Shown piece by piece: positions 46,184 through 55,260 of a DNA stretch of 64,000 nt. The DNA is from Chromohalobacter beijerinckii (GTDB taxonomy: Bacteria; Pseudomonadota; Gammaproteobacteria; Pseudomonadales; Halomonadaceae): positions 38,248-102,247 of the forward strand of contig NZ_JAKGAK010000010.1 of the NCBI RefSeq assembly GCF_023061185.1. Reading direction: 5' to 3'. The number at the start of each line of letters is the position of its first letter. Position 1 is the first letter of the stretch. The notes under the pieces were generated by a model that was given only the letters and a program-made list of their open reading frames with translations, was not told the origin of the DNA and did not search any database. Both the position numbers and the translations under genes were made by a program.

Positions 46184-46908
46184 ATCCCGAACGGGCAATC
46201 TCGACGTCCTGGCGCTCAGCCGGCCAAGGCTTGCGCGAGAGTCTGTCGCTGGTCGTCGGCTATGCGCCGATCGCGTTCTCGTTCGGGGTTATAGCCGTGC
46301 AGTCTGGGCTGACGCCATGGCAGGCCGTGGGTATTTCGTTGCTGGTCTTCGCCGGCGCCAGCCAGTTCGTGATGGTGGCGATGATGGCGGCGGGTAGTAG
46401 CGGGCTCGTGGTGTTGTCGGCGGTATTGATGATGAACCTGCGCCACCTGTTCTATGGTCCGGCCCTGGCGACACGCCTTGTGGCACTACCGCGTCGCCTA
46501 GCGCCCTGGCTGGCCTTCGGGCTGACCGATGAAGTCTTCGCCACGGCGATGTCCAAGGGAACGTCGCGGCCTCTCGAGCCAGCCTGGTGCCTCGGACTCG
46601 CCGCGGGCGCTTATCTGGCCTGGGTCGGCGGTACGGCACTGGGGGCCGGTGTCGGGGCGGGATGGGCAAGCGATGGCGGCTACGTGGCGCAGGCGCTCGA
46701 CTTCGTGCTCCCGGCGCTCTTTTTGGCCTTGCTGGCGCAGGCGTGGCGTCGCGCGCGATGGCCGGTGGTGGTGGCGGCAGCCGGCGCCACGCTGTTGGGA
46801 ATGGTGTGGTGGCCGGGGCATGTCGCCATGCTGGTCGGCATGCTGGCAGGTGCCTTGGTGGGTAGCCGTCGATCCCGTACCCAATGCTCTCAGGAGGCGA
46901 CGACATGA
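46180..46908 (+). CDS. azlC: AzlC-family branched-chain amino acid exporter subunit
   Basis: Large subunit of 242 residues with several helices (GYAPIAFSFGVIAVQSGL, FAGASQFVMVAMMAAGSS, MMNLRHLFYGPAL), the AzlC/YgaZ signature. With AzlD it exports branched-chain amino acids or similar compounds. The start is in the ATGA overlap with the regulator, and its stop overlaps azlD the same way, so the three genes are tightly coupled. Confidence 0.92.
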   Translation: MNPERAISTSWRSAGQGLRESLSLVVGYAPIAFSFGVIAVQSGLTPWQAVGISLLVFAGASQFVMVAMMAAGSSGLVVLSAVLMMNLRHLFYGPALATRLVALPRRLAPWLAFGLTDEVFATAMSKGTSRPLEPAWCLGLAAGAYLAWVGGTALGAGVGAGWASDGGYVAQALDFVLPALFLALLAQAWRRARWPVVVAAAGATLLGMVWWPGHVAMLVGMLAGALVGSRRSRTQCSQEATT

Positions 46909-47231
46909 CATGGTGGAGCATCGTGATCGCGGCGGGAGCGGGCACGTTTCTGATACGTTATCTGCCGCTGCTTTTTGGGACGCACCTGGCGCGTGGTGAG
47001 GGCAGGCTGAGCCGCTTTCTCGGGGCGCTGGGGCTTGCCGCTATTGCGGCTTTGATCGTCCTATCGATGAGCGATCTATGGTGGCAGGCGCCGCACTGGC
47101 GTGGCGGGGTGCGCTTGGCACTGGGCGCGGCGGCGGTGTTGCTGGTGCAGCGTTTGACGCCTAACGTAGGGTTAGCCACGTTGGTCGGCGCCGGCGTCTA
47201 TGGCGCGGCCGGATGGGCCCTGGCCGATTGA
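46905..47231 (+). CDS. azlD: AzlD-family exporter small subunit
   Basis: Membrane protein of 108 residues with about three to four helices (GTFLIRYLPLLFG, LGALGLAAIAALIVLSMS), the partner of AzlC. AGGAGG precedes the ATG at 46905, which overlaps the azlC stop; I do not use the earlier in-frame ATG at 46884. An AraC-type regulator begins 14 bases after its stop. Confidence 0.9.
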   Translation: MTWWSIVIAAGAGTFLIRYLPLLFGTHLARGEGRLSRFLGALGLAAIAALIVLSMSDLWWQAPHWRGGVRLALGAAAVLLVQRLTPNVGLATLVGAGVYGAAGWALAD

Positions 47232-47245
47232 GATGAGCCGTTGCC

Positions 47246-47968
47246 ATGTCGAATGAATGCTTACTGCCCACCGCCGAGACACGCCGCTACCCAGACCGGG
47301 TGCTGACCGATCGCCATGGCTTTCATCAGTGGCTGATCGGACTTGAGGGTGTTGTCGAGCTGGAAACGGGTGGGCGTGGTGCGCACGTGGATACGGGGCG
47401 GCTCGTCACTATCGATAGCGGCGACGAGCACCACTATCTGGCGCCGAGGCACAACCGTACGCTGGTACTCGATCTGCCCGTCGCGTGGTGCGAGGCGGCG
47501 GGGTTTGGCGATGTCACATCGCGCCGCTTGCCGTCGACCGTGCACGCGGATATCCCCGCTCTCGTCGACGCGCGTCCCGAGGTGCTGGCGAGGCGGCTCC
47601 ATGCGCTGCTCGATATGGGGCGCATGACGCGTACCGAGCCGCGCTTGCGCTTACTGCGTTTGTTGCCGGAGGTCGAGGCGGATCTGGCGGCCCCCTGGCG
47701 TGTACGCGACTGGGCGGCGCGCTGCCACATGGCGGAGGCGGCGTTCGCGCGGCGTTTTCGCACCCTCACCGGTTCCTCGCCGCATGCCTGGCTGATAGAG
47801 CGTCGTCTTCAACGCGCCTGCACGCTGATGCAGGATGTCCATCGCCCCCTTACCGAGATCGCCCAGGCATGCGGCTTTCACGACAGCGCGCATTTTTCGC
47901 GTGCCTTTCGCGCACGCCATGCGTTGTCACCACGTGAGTGGCGGCAGCGTCGCCAGTCGGCAGGTTGA
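47246..47968 (+). CDS. AraC-family transcriptional regulator
   Basis: Regulator of 240 residues: a short cupin-like N-terminus and two C-terminal helix-turn-helix motifs, AFARRFRTLTGSSPHAWLIE and LTEIAQACGFHDSAHFSRAF. It begins 14 bases after azlD on the same strand, so it is likely co-transcribed with azlCD. Its ligand is unknown. The adjacent minus-strand AEC carrier ends 14 bases after it. Confidence 0.88.
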   Translation: MSNECLLPTAETRRYPDRVLTDRHGFHQWLIGLEGVVELETGGRGAHVDTGRLVTIDSGDEHHYLAPRHNRTLVLDLPVAWCEAAGFGDVTSRRLPSTVHADIPALVDARPEVLARRLHALLDMGRMTRTEPRLRLLRLLPEVEADLAAPWRVRDWAARCHMAEAAFARRFRTLTGSSPHAWLIERRLQRACTLMQDVHRPLTEIAQACGFHDSAHFSRAFRARHALSPREWRQRRQSAG

Positions 47969-47982
47969 TGATAGCCGTTACG

Positions 47983-48912
47983 CTAACCGAGTCCTGCGAT
48001 TCGCCAGAGAACGTCGAGATAGGGCGGAATGATCAGCGGCGCTGCCACGGTCGTCAGCAGCACGGCGATGGCGCCCTTGGCGGGGCGGATGTTGAGCTCC
48101 ATGGCGATGACCACGACATTGGCCGCCATGGGCACCACGCCCAGCAACAGCAGTGCGCCGGCCAGCGTCGCCGAAATGCCCATTGTCGCTTGCAGGACGA
48201 GCACCAGGCCTAGCATCACCAAGGGCCACATCACATAGCGCGCGGCGATGCAGATACCCAAAAAGCGCCCGTCGAATGCGCGCATCGAGACGCCGCCCAG
48301 CGTCATGCCGATGATCATCATGCCGAGTACGGTATAGCTAGCACGGAAGTAGTCGAGCCCTTCGATCACCGCGCCGGGCACCGACCAGGGCAGATGATAG
48401 GCGAGCAGGGCGGCGATGAAGGCATAGAGCAACGGCAAGCGGACGATCTTGCCAAGGCTCTCGCGGACCGAGAATTGACCTCGGGCGCTGATGTAAAAGC
48501 CCACGCTGAATTCGAAGAGCGTGACGCCTAGCAGGCAGAACAGGTAGGCGGCGACGCCCTCCGGCGGGAGTAACGCCATGGCCAGGGGCAGCCCGAAGTA
48601 ACCGGTGTTGCCGGTGCCGGCGGAAAATGCCAACAGCGCGGCTTCCTGCGGGGCGAAGTAACGCCGCACGACGGCGTGGGTGGCCAGGCACAGTAGGCTT
48701 GCCAGCGCGAACATGCCCGCCGTCAGACCCAGCAAGGCCGGTGAGGGCTCGCCCAGATAGAGCCCGCGAAAGAACGTCAGCGGTGCGATGAGATAGATCA
48801 ACAGCGTGGCGATGGGACGTGGATCGACGGCGAGACGCCGCGCGCAGAGCCAGCCCAGTGCCACGAAGATCAGCAGCATCCATAGCGGTTGAGAAAGGTC
48901 GACTTGAGACAT
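47983..48912 (-). CDS. AEC-family transporter
   Basis: Membrane carrier of 309 residues with about ten helices, auxin efflux carrier family. FSAGTGNTGYFGLPLAMAL and GMMIIGMTLGGVSM are typical. AGGA precedes the ATG at 48912; the frame extends to 48939. Bacterial members move malate, malonate or similar acids; the substrate here is unknown. It converges on the AraC gene and diverges from the DMT exporter. Confidence 0.85.
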   Translation of the reverse strand: MSQVDLSQPLWMLLIFVALGWLCARRLAVDPRPIATLLIYLIAPLTFFRGLYLGEPSPALLGLTAGMFALASLLCLATHAVVRRYFAPQEAALLAFSAGTGNTGYFGLPLAMALLPPEGVAAYLFCLLGVTLFEFSVGFYISARGQFSVRESLGKIVRLPLLYAFIAALLAYHLPWSVPGAVIEGLDYFRASYTVLGMMIIGMTLGGVSMRAFDGRFLGICIAARYVMWPLVMLGLVLVLQATMGISATLAGALLLLGVVPMAANVVVIAMELNIRPAKGAIAVLLTTVAAPLIIPPYLDVLWRIAGLG

Positions 48913-49100
48913 GCGGCATTCCTGATAATGAACGCCCATGATGCCCGTTATGCGCCTTGTTGGGCAGCCCTCGCTTTGACCTGTCCCTGAGGCGCTTGTA
49001 ATGCACCTAATGCGGTAGTCCTCGGGTCAGGATTCGACAAGTTTGCGGGTCGCGCGCATGGCAGGCTGAGCGAACGTTCGCATCTGCAAGGGGAGTCGAC

Positions 49101-49997
49101 ATGTCACTCGAGTCGTCCGCGTCTCGCCGGGCCACCTTGATCGGTGCCACCACGGTACTCAATTGGGCATTGCTGGCGGCGTTAACGCAATTGGCGGGGC
49201 CGGTGCCGCCGTTTTTGCTCACTGCGTTGGCGTTCGGTCTGGCGTTCGTGTGCTTCATGGCCTGGTTGCGACTACGCGGCGAGTCGCTGCGGGCGCCGCT
49301 GCGTCAGCCGCCGCGCGTCTGGGCGTTGGGTGTCGGCGGGCTGTTCGGCTATCACGCCTTGTACTTCATCGCCCAGCAGAATGCACCGCCGGCCAATGCC
49401 GGGTTGATCAGCTATCTATGGCCGCTTTTGATTGTGTTGTTCGTGGCGCTGCTGCCTGGCGAGCGACTGCGTGCACGTCACGTCGTGGGAGCGCTGTTGG
49501 GCTTCGTGGGCGCTGCCTTGCTGGTGGGAGGCGATGTCAGTGCCTCGGGTAGCGCCGTGGGCTACGTCGCTGCCTTTGCCTGCGCCTTCCTGTGGAGCGG
49601 TTACTCGGTGCTCTCGCGCGCCAATCGCGCGGTGCCCACGGCGGCCGTGGGCGGATTCTGCCTGGCGACGGCCGTGCTGGCGGCGTTGTGTCACTGGTTG
49701 TTCGAGCCCTCACGGTGGCCGCAAGGCATCGGATGGCTGGGCGTGATCGGCTTGGGCCTCGGCCCGGTGGGTAGTGCTTTCTTTACTTGGGATGTGGGCG
49801 TCAAGCATGGCGATCTGCGCTTGCTAGGGCTGCTGGCCTATTTTACGCCTCTGCTATCCACTCTGGTGTTGATCGCGACCGGTTATGCCTCGGCAACCGC
49901 CTGGCTAGTGCTGGCGGCAGGCCTGATCACGCTGGGCATGCTCATCGGCAGTGGCTGGTTACGCGTGCCTATACGTGGCACAAGATCGACGGATTGA
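49101..49997 (+). CDS. DMT/EamA-family exporter (YddG-like)
   Basis: Ten-helix drug/metabolite transporter of 298 residues. Two EamA repeats are seen, with GGLFGYHALYFIAQQNAPP and ISYLWPLLIVLF in the first and GPVGSAFFTWDVGVKHGD in the second; these features resemble YddG aromatic amino acid exporters. GGGGAG precedes the ATG. It is the only gene of its transcript unless the CDF gene 57 bases downstream is included. Confidence 0.8.
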   Translation: MSLESSASRRATLIGATTVLNWALLAALTQLAGPVPPFLLTALAFGLAFVCFMAWLRLRGESLRAPLRQPPRVWALGVGGLFGYHALYFIAQQNAPPANAGLISYLWPLLIVLFVALLPGERLRARHVVGALLGFVGAALLVGGDVSASGSAVGYVAAFACAFLWSGYSVLSRANRAVPTAAVGGFCLATAVLAALCHWLFEPSRWPQGIGWLGVIGLGLGPVGSAFFTWDVGVKHGDLRLLGLLAYFTPLLSTLVLIATGYASATAWLVLAAGLITLGMLIGSGWLRVPIRGTRSTD

Positions 49998-50054
49998 CCC
50001 TGAAGTCCACTCCAGACATTACACTGGAGGAAAGCCACTCAGAGGCAGGACGGC

Positions 50055-51023
50055 ATGGGACATTCGACTTCCGGTCACGATCATGCGGCGCATGATCATC
50101 ACGACCACGACCACGACCACGACCACGCGCCCACGGTCACAGCGGATAGCGCCAAGCGCGTCAAGTGGGCCATGTACTTGACCGCCGGTTTCATGTTGGC
50201 GGAGGCAATTGGCGGCTGGGTGTCGGGCTCGCTGGCGTTGCTGGCCGATGCCGGGCACATGTTCAGCGACAGCTTTTCGCTGGGGCTGGCGTTGTTCGCC
50301 TTCTACATGGGGGGCAAGGCACCGGACAAGCGGCGTACTTTCGGCTACCAGCGCTTTCAGGTGTTGGCGGCCTTCATCAATGGACTGACGTTGCTGGGGA
50401 TCGCGGTGTGGATATTCATCGCGGCCATCGAACGTTTCACGCAGCCGATAGAGGTGCTGGCCGGACCGATGATGACCATCGCGATCCTCGGCTTGTTGGT
50501 AAATCTCGTGGTATTCAAGATCCTGCACGGAGGGGATCAGGAGAACCTCAACCTGCGTGGAGCGCTTTTGCACGTCATGGGCGATCTGCTGGGATCGGTG
50601 GCGGCGATTGTGGCCTCGCTGGTGATCATGTTGACCGGATGGACGCCCATTGACCCGTTGCTCTCCGTGCTGGCTGCGGCCTTGATTCTGCGCGCCGCCT
50701 GGAAAATTCTGCGCCGCTCGACCCATACCCTGCTCGAAGGAACGCCGGAAGGCGTCGATGTCGACAAGATTCGAACGGCCCTGGAAGACATCGAGGGTGT
50801 GGTGAGTGTGCATGACCTGCATGTCTGGGGGCTGACGCCGCAGGATCCACTACTGAGTCTGCATCTGGTGGTGCGCGATGACATGTCGCACCAGGTGATG
50901 CTTCAGGCTGCCTATGCGCGCTTGCAGGAACGCTTCGGGATCAGCCATGCCACCTTGCAAGTCGAAGGTGAGGCGTGCCTGACCGGTGGAGATTGCCAGG
51001 TCACGTCGACTACGCACCCCTGA
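50055..51023 (+). CDS. cation diffusion facilitator (CzcD/ZitB-like zinc exporter)
   Basis: Metal exporter of 322 residues with six helices. The N-terminus holds 11 His, mostly in His-Asp dipeptides (residues 3-24), that should bind zinc. The transport site HxxxD is His68-Asp72 in DAGHMFSD, and a second site lies in HVMGDLLGS. The cytoplasmic C-terminal domain (VVSVHDLHVWGL) is complete. Zinc, cadmium or cobalt are likely ions. The His tract is encoded by hexanucleotide repeats. Confidence 0.92.
   Translation: MGHSTSGHDHAAHDHHDHDHDHDHAPTVTADSAKRVKWAMYLTAGFMLAEAIGGWVSGSLALLADAGHMFSDSFSLGLALFAFYMGGKAPDKRRTFGYQRFQVLAAFINGLTLLGIAVWIFIAAIERFTQPIEVLAGPMMTIAILGLLVNLVVFKILHGGDQENLNLRGALLHVMGDLLGSVAAIVASLVIMLTGWTPIDPLLSVLAAALILRAAWKILRRSTHTLLEGTPEGVDVDKIRTALEDIEGVVSVHDLHVWGLTPQDPLLSLHLVVRDDMSHQVMLQAAYARLQERFGISHATLQVEGEACLTGGDCQVTSTTHP
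50099..50126 (+). repeat. hexanucleotide (CACGAC) repeat encoding His-Asp
   Basis: Four to five tandem CACGAC units, in frame, encode the His-Asp stretch of the zinc exporter. Six-base slippage would change length without a frameshift. Confidence 0.85.
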
Positions 51024-51177
51024 GCCATGCAGCGTCTGACCGTGCGTTATGACCCGGATTAATGCCAAGCCGCGAAACTTTCATTGGTCAGCGTGGATGG
51101 GGCACGGCAGAATGCGCGGCATCGAATACCAACGTGACCCGATGTCGGTCGCGCCATGTCATGAAGAGGGTTGTACG

Positions 51178-52041
51178 ATGAGCACTCGCGAACATCCGTT
51201 GGGCATCAGCTTCGAATTCTTTCCGCCCAATACCGATGCTGGGCGGGAAAAGCTGAAAGGCGTGCGTGACACGCTGGCTGAGCGGCGTCCGCGTTTTTTC
51301 TCGGTCACCTACGGCGCCGGGGGCTCGACGCAGGCTCGGACCTTCGAGACCGTCAAGTCGGTGCGCCAGTGTGGCATCGACACGGCGCCGCACCTGTCCT
51401 GCATCGGCAGCGACAAGGGCGAATTGCGCGAGCGTCTGGAGAGTTTCCGTGAAGCGGGAATCACCAATCTGGTGGCGCTGCGCGGTGACCTGCCCTCGGG
51501 GATGGGGGGCATGGGCGAGCTGCGTTACGCCAACGAGCTGGTCGAGTTCATCCGTAAGGAAACTGGCGATCATTTCCAGATTGCGGTGGCGGCGTATCCC
51601 GAAGTGCATCCTCAGGCACCCAGCTACGAGCATGATCTGCAGAATTTCGTGCGCAAGATGCAGGCCGGTGCCGATCTCGCCATCACGCAGTACTTCTTCA
51701 GTGCCGACGCCTACTTCCATTTCCTCGAGCGGGCCCGCGCGCAAGGGGTCGAAGCGCCGATCGTGCCGGGCATCATGCCGATCAGCAATTACACTAAGCT
51801 GGCGCGTTTCTCGGATGCTTGCGGGGCGGACATTCCGCGTTGGATCCGCAAGCAGCTCGAGGCCTATGGTGACGATAGCGAGAGCATCCAAGCCTTCGGC
51901 GAGGAGGTGGTGTCGAACCTTTGCCAGCGTCTACTCGACGGCGGTGCCCCGGGGCTGCATTTCTATACGCTCAACCAGGCGACGCCGGCGCTGCGAGTGC
52001 TCGACAACCTACGCTGCGATAGCCTGATGCATGGCGTCTAG
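51178..52041 (+). CDS. metF: 5,10-methylenetetrahydrofolate reductase
   Basis: FAD-dependent MTHFR of 287 residues, making 5-methyltetrahydrofolate for methionine synthesis. SFEFFPPNTD holds the conserved N-terminal Glu, and FSVTYGAGGSTQ, NLVALRGDLP and PGIMPISNYTKL are the fold landmarks. AGAGGG precedes the ATG at 51178; the longer frame is not conserved. It fits with metK for the methyl cycle, though the two genes are 12 kb apart. Confidence 0.95.
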   Translation: MSTREHPLGISFEFFPPNTDAGREKLKGVRDTLAERRPRFFSVTYGAGGSTQARTFETVKSVRQCGIDTAPHLSCIGSDKGELRERLESFREAGITNLVALRGDLPSGMGGMGELRYANELVEFIRKETGDHFQIAVAAYPEVHPQAPSYEHDLQNFVRKMQAGADLAITQYFFSADAYFHFLERARAQGVEAPIVPGIMPISNYTKLARFSDACGADIPRWIRKQLEAYGDDSESIQAFGEEVVSNLCQRLLDGGAPGLHFYTLNQATPALRVLDNLRCDSLMHGV

Positions 52042-52099
52042 CGTGCTCTTCATCTAGCCTGAGAGAGGTAGACGTCTCACCCACGGATAGGAGAAAGGC

Positions 52100-52630
52100 A
52101 TGCTACGTACCCCTCGTATTGCGCTCGGTATCGGCAGTGCCCTGTTGATGCTGGGAAGCGCCCAGGCAGCGCAACATGACATTGAGATGCACCAGGTCGA
52201 TGCCCAGGGAACCGGCGACAGCGTGGGCAGCGTGACCCTCGAGGACACCGATCACGGCCTGCTGCTCACACCGGAGCTTTCAGGCCTCGAACCGGGTATG
52301 CACGGCTTCCACGTGCACATGAACCCGAGTTGTCAGCCCGCGGAAAAAGACGGTGAAACGGTGCCGGGCGGCGCCGCTGGCGGTCACTACGACCCCGAAG
52401 ACACGGGCACGCACCAGGGCCCCTACGCGGAAGGGCATCTCGGTGACTTGCCGGTGCTGATGGTCGATGAGGATGGCAACGCCACGACACCGGTCTTGGC
52501 GCCGCGTCTTGAAGCCTCCGATTTGGATGGCCGTGCTTTGATGATTCATGCCGGTGGCGACAATTACTCCGACGAGCCAAAACTGGGCGGCGGCGGCAAG
52601 CGTGTCGCGTGCGGCACCTTGTCTGATTGA
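52100..52630 (+). CDS. sodC: periplasmic Cu/Zn superoxide dismutase
   Basis: Secreted copper-zinc superoxide dismutase of 176 residues. A signal peptide (1-24) is followed by copper ligands His71, His73 and His150, with the bridging His96. Zinc ligands are His105, His113 and Asp116. Cys78 and Cys171 form the disulfide and Arg168 guides superoxide. GGAGAAAGG precedes the ATG, and a good terminator follows. Confidence 0.95.
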   Translation: MLRTPRIALGIGSALLMLGSAQAAQHDIEMHQVDAQGTGDSVGSVTLEDTDHGLLLTPELSGLEPGMHGFHVHMNPSCQPAEKDGETVPGGAAGGHYDPEDTGTHQGPYAEGHLGDLPVLMVDEDGNATTPVLAPRLEASDLDGRALMIHAGGDNYSDEPKLGGGGKRVACGTLSD

Positions 52631-52657
52631 TAGCACTATCGGTCACGTAGGTAACGA

Positions 52658-52684
52658 AAAGGCTCCCCAGCGGGAGCCTTTTTT
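52658..52684 (+). terminator. rho-independent terminator after sodC
   Basis: GGCTCCC (52661-52667) pairs with GGGAGCC (52672-52678) and six T follow. Confidence 0.88.
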
Positions 52685-52727
52685 ATGCGTCTTGCTTTAT
52701 ACCGCGGCGGTGCGGCGTGGTCCGCGA

Positions 52728-52988
52728 TCAGTGCGTCTTGCCGTCACTCGGATCGATTAGGCGTACGGTTTGGATGTCGTCGGATGTATCGTCTTCGCGT
52801 GGCTGGTTGACGCGCGTGGCGAGGTCTTCGGCGAAGCCATTTTCATCGATGGCCAGCTGCTCCAGGTAATCGCAGGACACGCATTCCCGATAGCGGATGC
52901 CGTTCTGCTCCCAGGCAAGGATGCGATCCATGGCCGCGCAACGCGGGCAGATGGCGCCGGCGATGAAACGCTTGGGGGTAGCCGTCAT
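52728..52988 (-). CDS. yheV: YheV-family zinc-ribbon protein
   Basis: Small protein of 86 residues with two CxxC pairs, CPRCAAMD and CVSC, forming a probable zinc ribbon, and an acidic C-terminus. The family (YheV) has no established function. GAGGAG precedes the ATG at 52988. It follows prlC by 66 bases on the same strand, a common arrangement, so a shared transcript is likely. Confidence 0.82.
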   Translation of the reverse strand: MTATPKRFIAGAICPRCAAMDRILAWEQNGIRYRECVSCDYLEQLAIDENGFAEDLATRVNQPREDDTSDDIQTVRLIDPSDGKTH

Positions 52989-53054
52989 CACGCACTCCTC
53001 TTGAAACGGCAACCGGGCGCGCGGCCCGGTCGAAAGTTGGGCTTGAACGCGCTG

Positions 53055-55106
53055 TCAGGCCGCGTCGGCATTTTCGATGCCGGAGTGGCGCAGTAGCGGT
53101 TCGATGCTCGGTGCACGCCCCCGAAAGGCTTCGAACAAGACGGCGGCGTCACGTGAACCACCGCGCTCGAGGATTTCCTGACGGAACCGCTGGCCCGTCG
53201 TGGCATCGAAGATGCCGGCTTCCTCGAAGGCGCTGTAGGCATCCGCCGAGAGCACTTCGGCCCACTTGTAGCTGTAATAGCCCGCCGCGTAGCCACCGGC
53301 GAAGATATGCCCGAAGCCGTTCTGGAAGCGATTGAAATCGACGCGTGGCGTGACGGTGGTCTTGTCGCGTACGTCGTCGAGCAGAGCCTGGACCTCGCCG
53401 GCATCGGGCGCTTCGAGTTCATGGTGCAGGCGGAAGTCGAACAGCGACAACTCGAGTTGGCGCATCATGCCCATGGCTGACTGGAAGTTGCGTGCAGCCT
53501 GCAGCTTGTCGAGCAAGGCGTCGGGCAGTTTTTCGCCGGTATCCACATGGGCGGCGATCATGTCCAGCCCCTCGCGCTCCCAGCAGAAGTTTTCCATGAA
53601 CTGACTGGGCAGCTCGACGGCATCCCAGGCGACACCATTGATGCCGGACACATCGGCAACCGTTTGACGCGTCAGCATGTGGTGCAGGCCGTGGCCGAAT
53701 TCGTGGAACAGCGTCAGCACTTCGTCATGGGTAAGCAGCGCCGGCTTACCGCCCACTGGGCGCGTGAAATTGCAGGTCAGGTAGGCGACGGGCAACTGCA
53801 GATTGCCGTCCTCGCGGGTGCGACGCACACGGCATTCGTCCATCCAGGCACCGCCACGCTTGCCTTCGCGGGCGTAAAGGTCGAGGTAGAAGCCGGCGAT
53901 GGGCGTATCACCGTCGAGGATCTCGAAGTAGCGCACGTCCGGGTGATAGCGCGGCACGTCGTCACGCTCGGCGAAGCGAATGCCGTACAGCGTACCGGTA
54001 ACCTGGAACAGGCCCTCGATCACCTTGGGGGCCGGGAAATAGGGGCGCAGCTGTTCTTGCGAGATGGCATAGCGTGCCTCGCGCAGCTTCTCGCTGGCAT
54101 AGCCGATATCCCACGGCATGAGCGTCTCGAGCCCCAGCGATTCGCGGGCGAAGGCCTCGAGTTCATTGAACTCGCGCTGTGCCTGGGGATGTGCGCGATC
54201 GGCCAGATCGCCGAGAAAGCCCAGTACCTGCTGGGGCGAGTCGGCCATCTTGGTGGCCAGCGAATAGTCGGCATAGGTGTCGAAGCCGAGCAGTTCGGCC
54301 AGTTCACGACGCAGGCGCAGCGTTTCCTCGATGATCGGGGCGTTGTCGAAACGCCCGGCGTGTGGGCCCTTGTCCGAGGCACGGGTCACGAAGGCGGTAT
54401 AGACTTCTTCGCGTAGCGCGCGGTCGTCGGCGAATGAGAGCACCGGGTAGAAGCTGGGGAAGTCGAGCGTGATGCGGTATCCCTCGACGTCCTTGGCTTC
54501 GGCGTTGGCCTTGAGCGTGGCCAGGGCGCTGTCCGGCAGCCCCCCAAGGCGCGCATCGTCGGGTAAGTCCTTGTGCCATGCCTGGGTGGCGTCGAGCACA
54601 TGATTGGAGAACGTGTTGGCCAGTTCCGACAGGCGCGCTTGAATCTCGCCGTAGCGGCGCTTCTCTTCTTCGGGTAGATCGACCCCGGCGAGACGGAAGT
54701 CGCGCAGGGTATTGTCGATGGAGCGCTGCTGGCCCTCCTCGAGATGTGCGTATTCATCGCTTTCCTTGAGTCGCGTGAAGGCCTCGAACAGCCCCTGATG
54801 CTGGCCCAGCCAAGTGCTGTAGTCGGAGAGCATGGCGAGACACGCTTGATAGGCTTCGCGCAGCGCTTCGTTATTCATGGTGGAATTGAGGTGCGATACC
54901 GGCGACCAGGCCTGCGAGAGGCGGTCGTTGAGTGCCTCGAGCGGCGCTGCGAGGCGCTCCCAACTGATCTGCGACTGGTTGGCGAGGGCCTCGATGTCAC
55001 GGCGATTCTCCGCCAGAAGCTGCTCGATGGCCGGCACTACATGCTCGGGCTGGATGTCATCGAATGGCGGCAGAACATGCGATTCGAGCAAGGGGTTGCG
55101 TGACAT
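53055..55106 (-). CDS. prlC: oligopeptidase A (M3 metallopeptidase)
   Basis: Cytoplasmic zinc oligopeptidase of 683 residues that clears peptides, including cleaved signal peptides. HEFGH (about 466-470) is the zinc motif, with LTRQT and the substrate loop GGYAAGYYSYKWAEVL near the end. GAGGTG precedes the ATG at 55106; the frame opens earlier without support. Length and motif order match E. coli PrlC. Confidence 0.95.
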   Translation of the reverse strand: MSRNPLLESHVLPPFDDIQPEHVVPAIEQLLAENRRDIEALANQSQISWERLAAPLEALNDRLSQAWSPVSHLNSTMNNEALREAYQACLAMLSDYSTWLGQHQGLFEAFTRLKESDEYAHLEEGQQRSIDNTLRDFRLAGVDLPEEEKRRYGEIQARLSELANTFSNHVLDATQAWHKDLPDDARLGGLPDSALATLKANAEAKDVEGYRITLDFPSFYPVLSFADDRALREEVYTAFVTRASDKGPHAGRFDNAPIIEETLRLRRELAELLGFDTYADYSLATKMADSPQQVLGFLGDLADRAHPQAQREFNELEAFARESLGLETLMPWDIGYASEKLREARYAISQEQLRPYFPAPKVIEGLFQVTGTLYGIRFAERDDVPRYHPDVRYFEILDGDTPIAGFYLDLYAREGKRGGAWMDECRVRRTREDGNLQLPVAYLTCNFTRPVGGKPALLTHDEVLTLFHEFGHGLHHMLTRQTVADVSGINGVAWDAVELPSQFMENFCWEREGLDMIAAHVDTGEKLPDALLDKLQAARNFQSAMGMMRQLELSLFDFRLHHELEAPDAGEVQALLDDVRDKTTVTPRVDFNRFQNGFGHIFAGGYAAGYYSYKWAEVLSADAYSAFEEAGIFDATTGQRFRQEILERGGSRDAAVLFEAFRGRAPSIEPLLRHSGIENADAA

Positions 55107-55260
55107 GGGCACCTCGATATGAACGTGTGAATGAAGCATAAGTGGGGGTGGGCCCGGCTGCTTTCAATGTCAATGCGATTGGCCGCCAACCGCGCGCCTG
55201 CTAGGCTTGGCGCTTTCGGCGCCGTGTGGGGCGCCAGGTCGTAACGAAGGGTGTAACACC

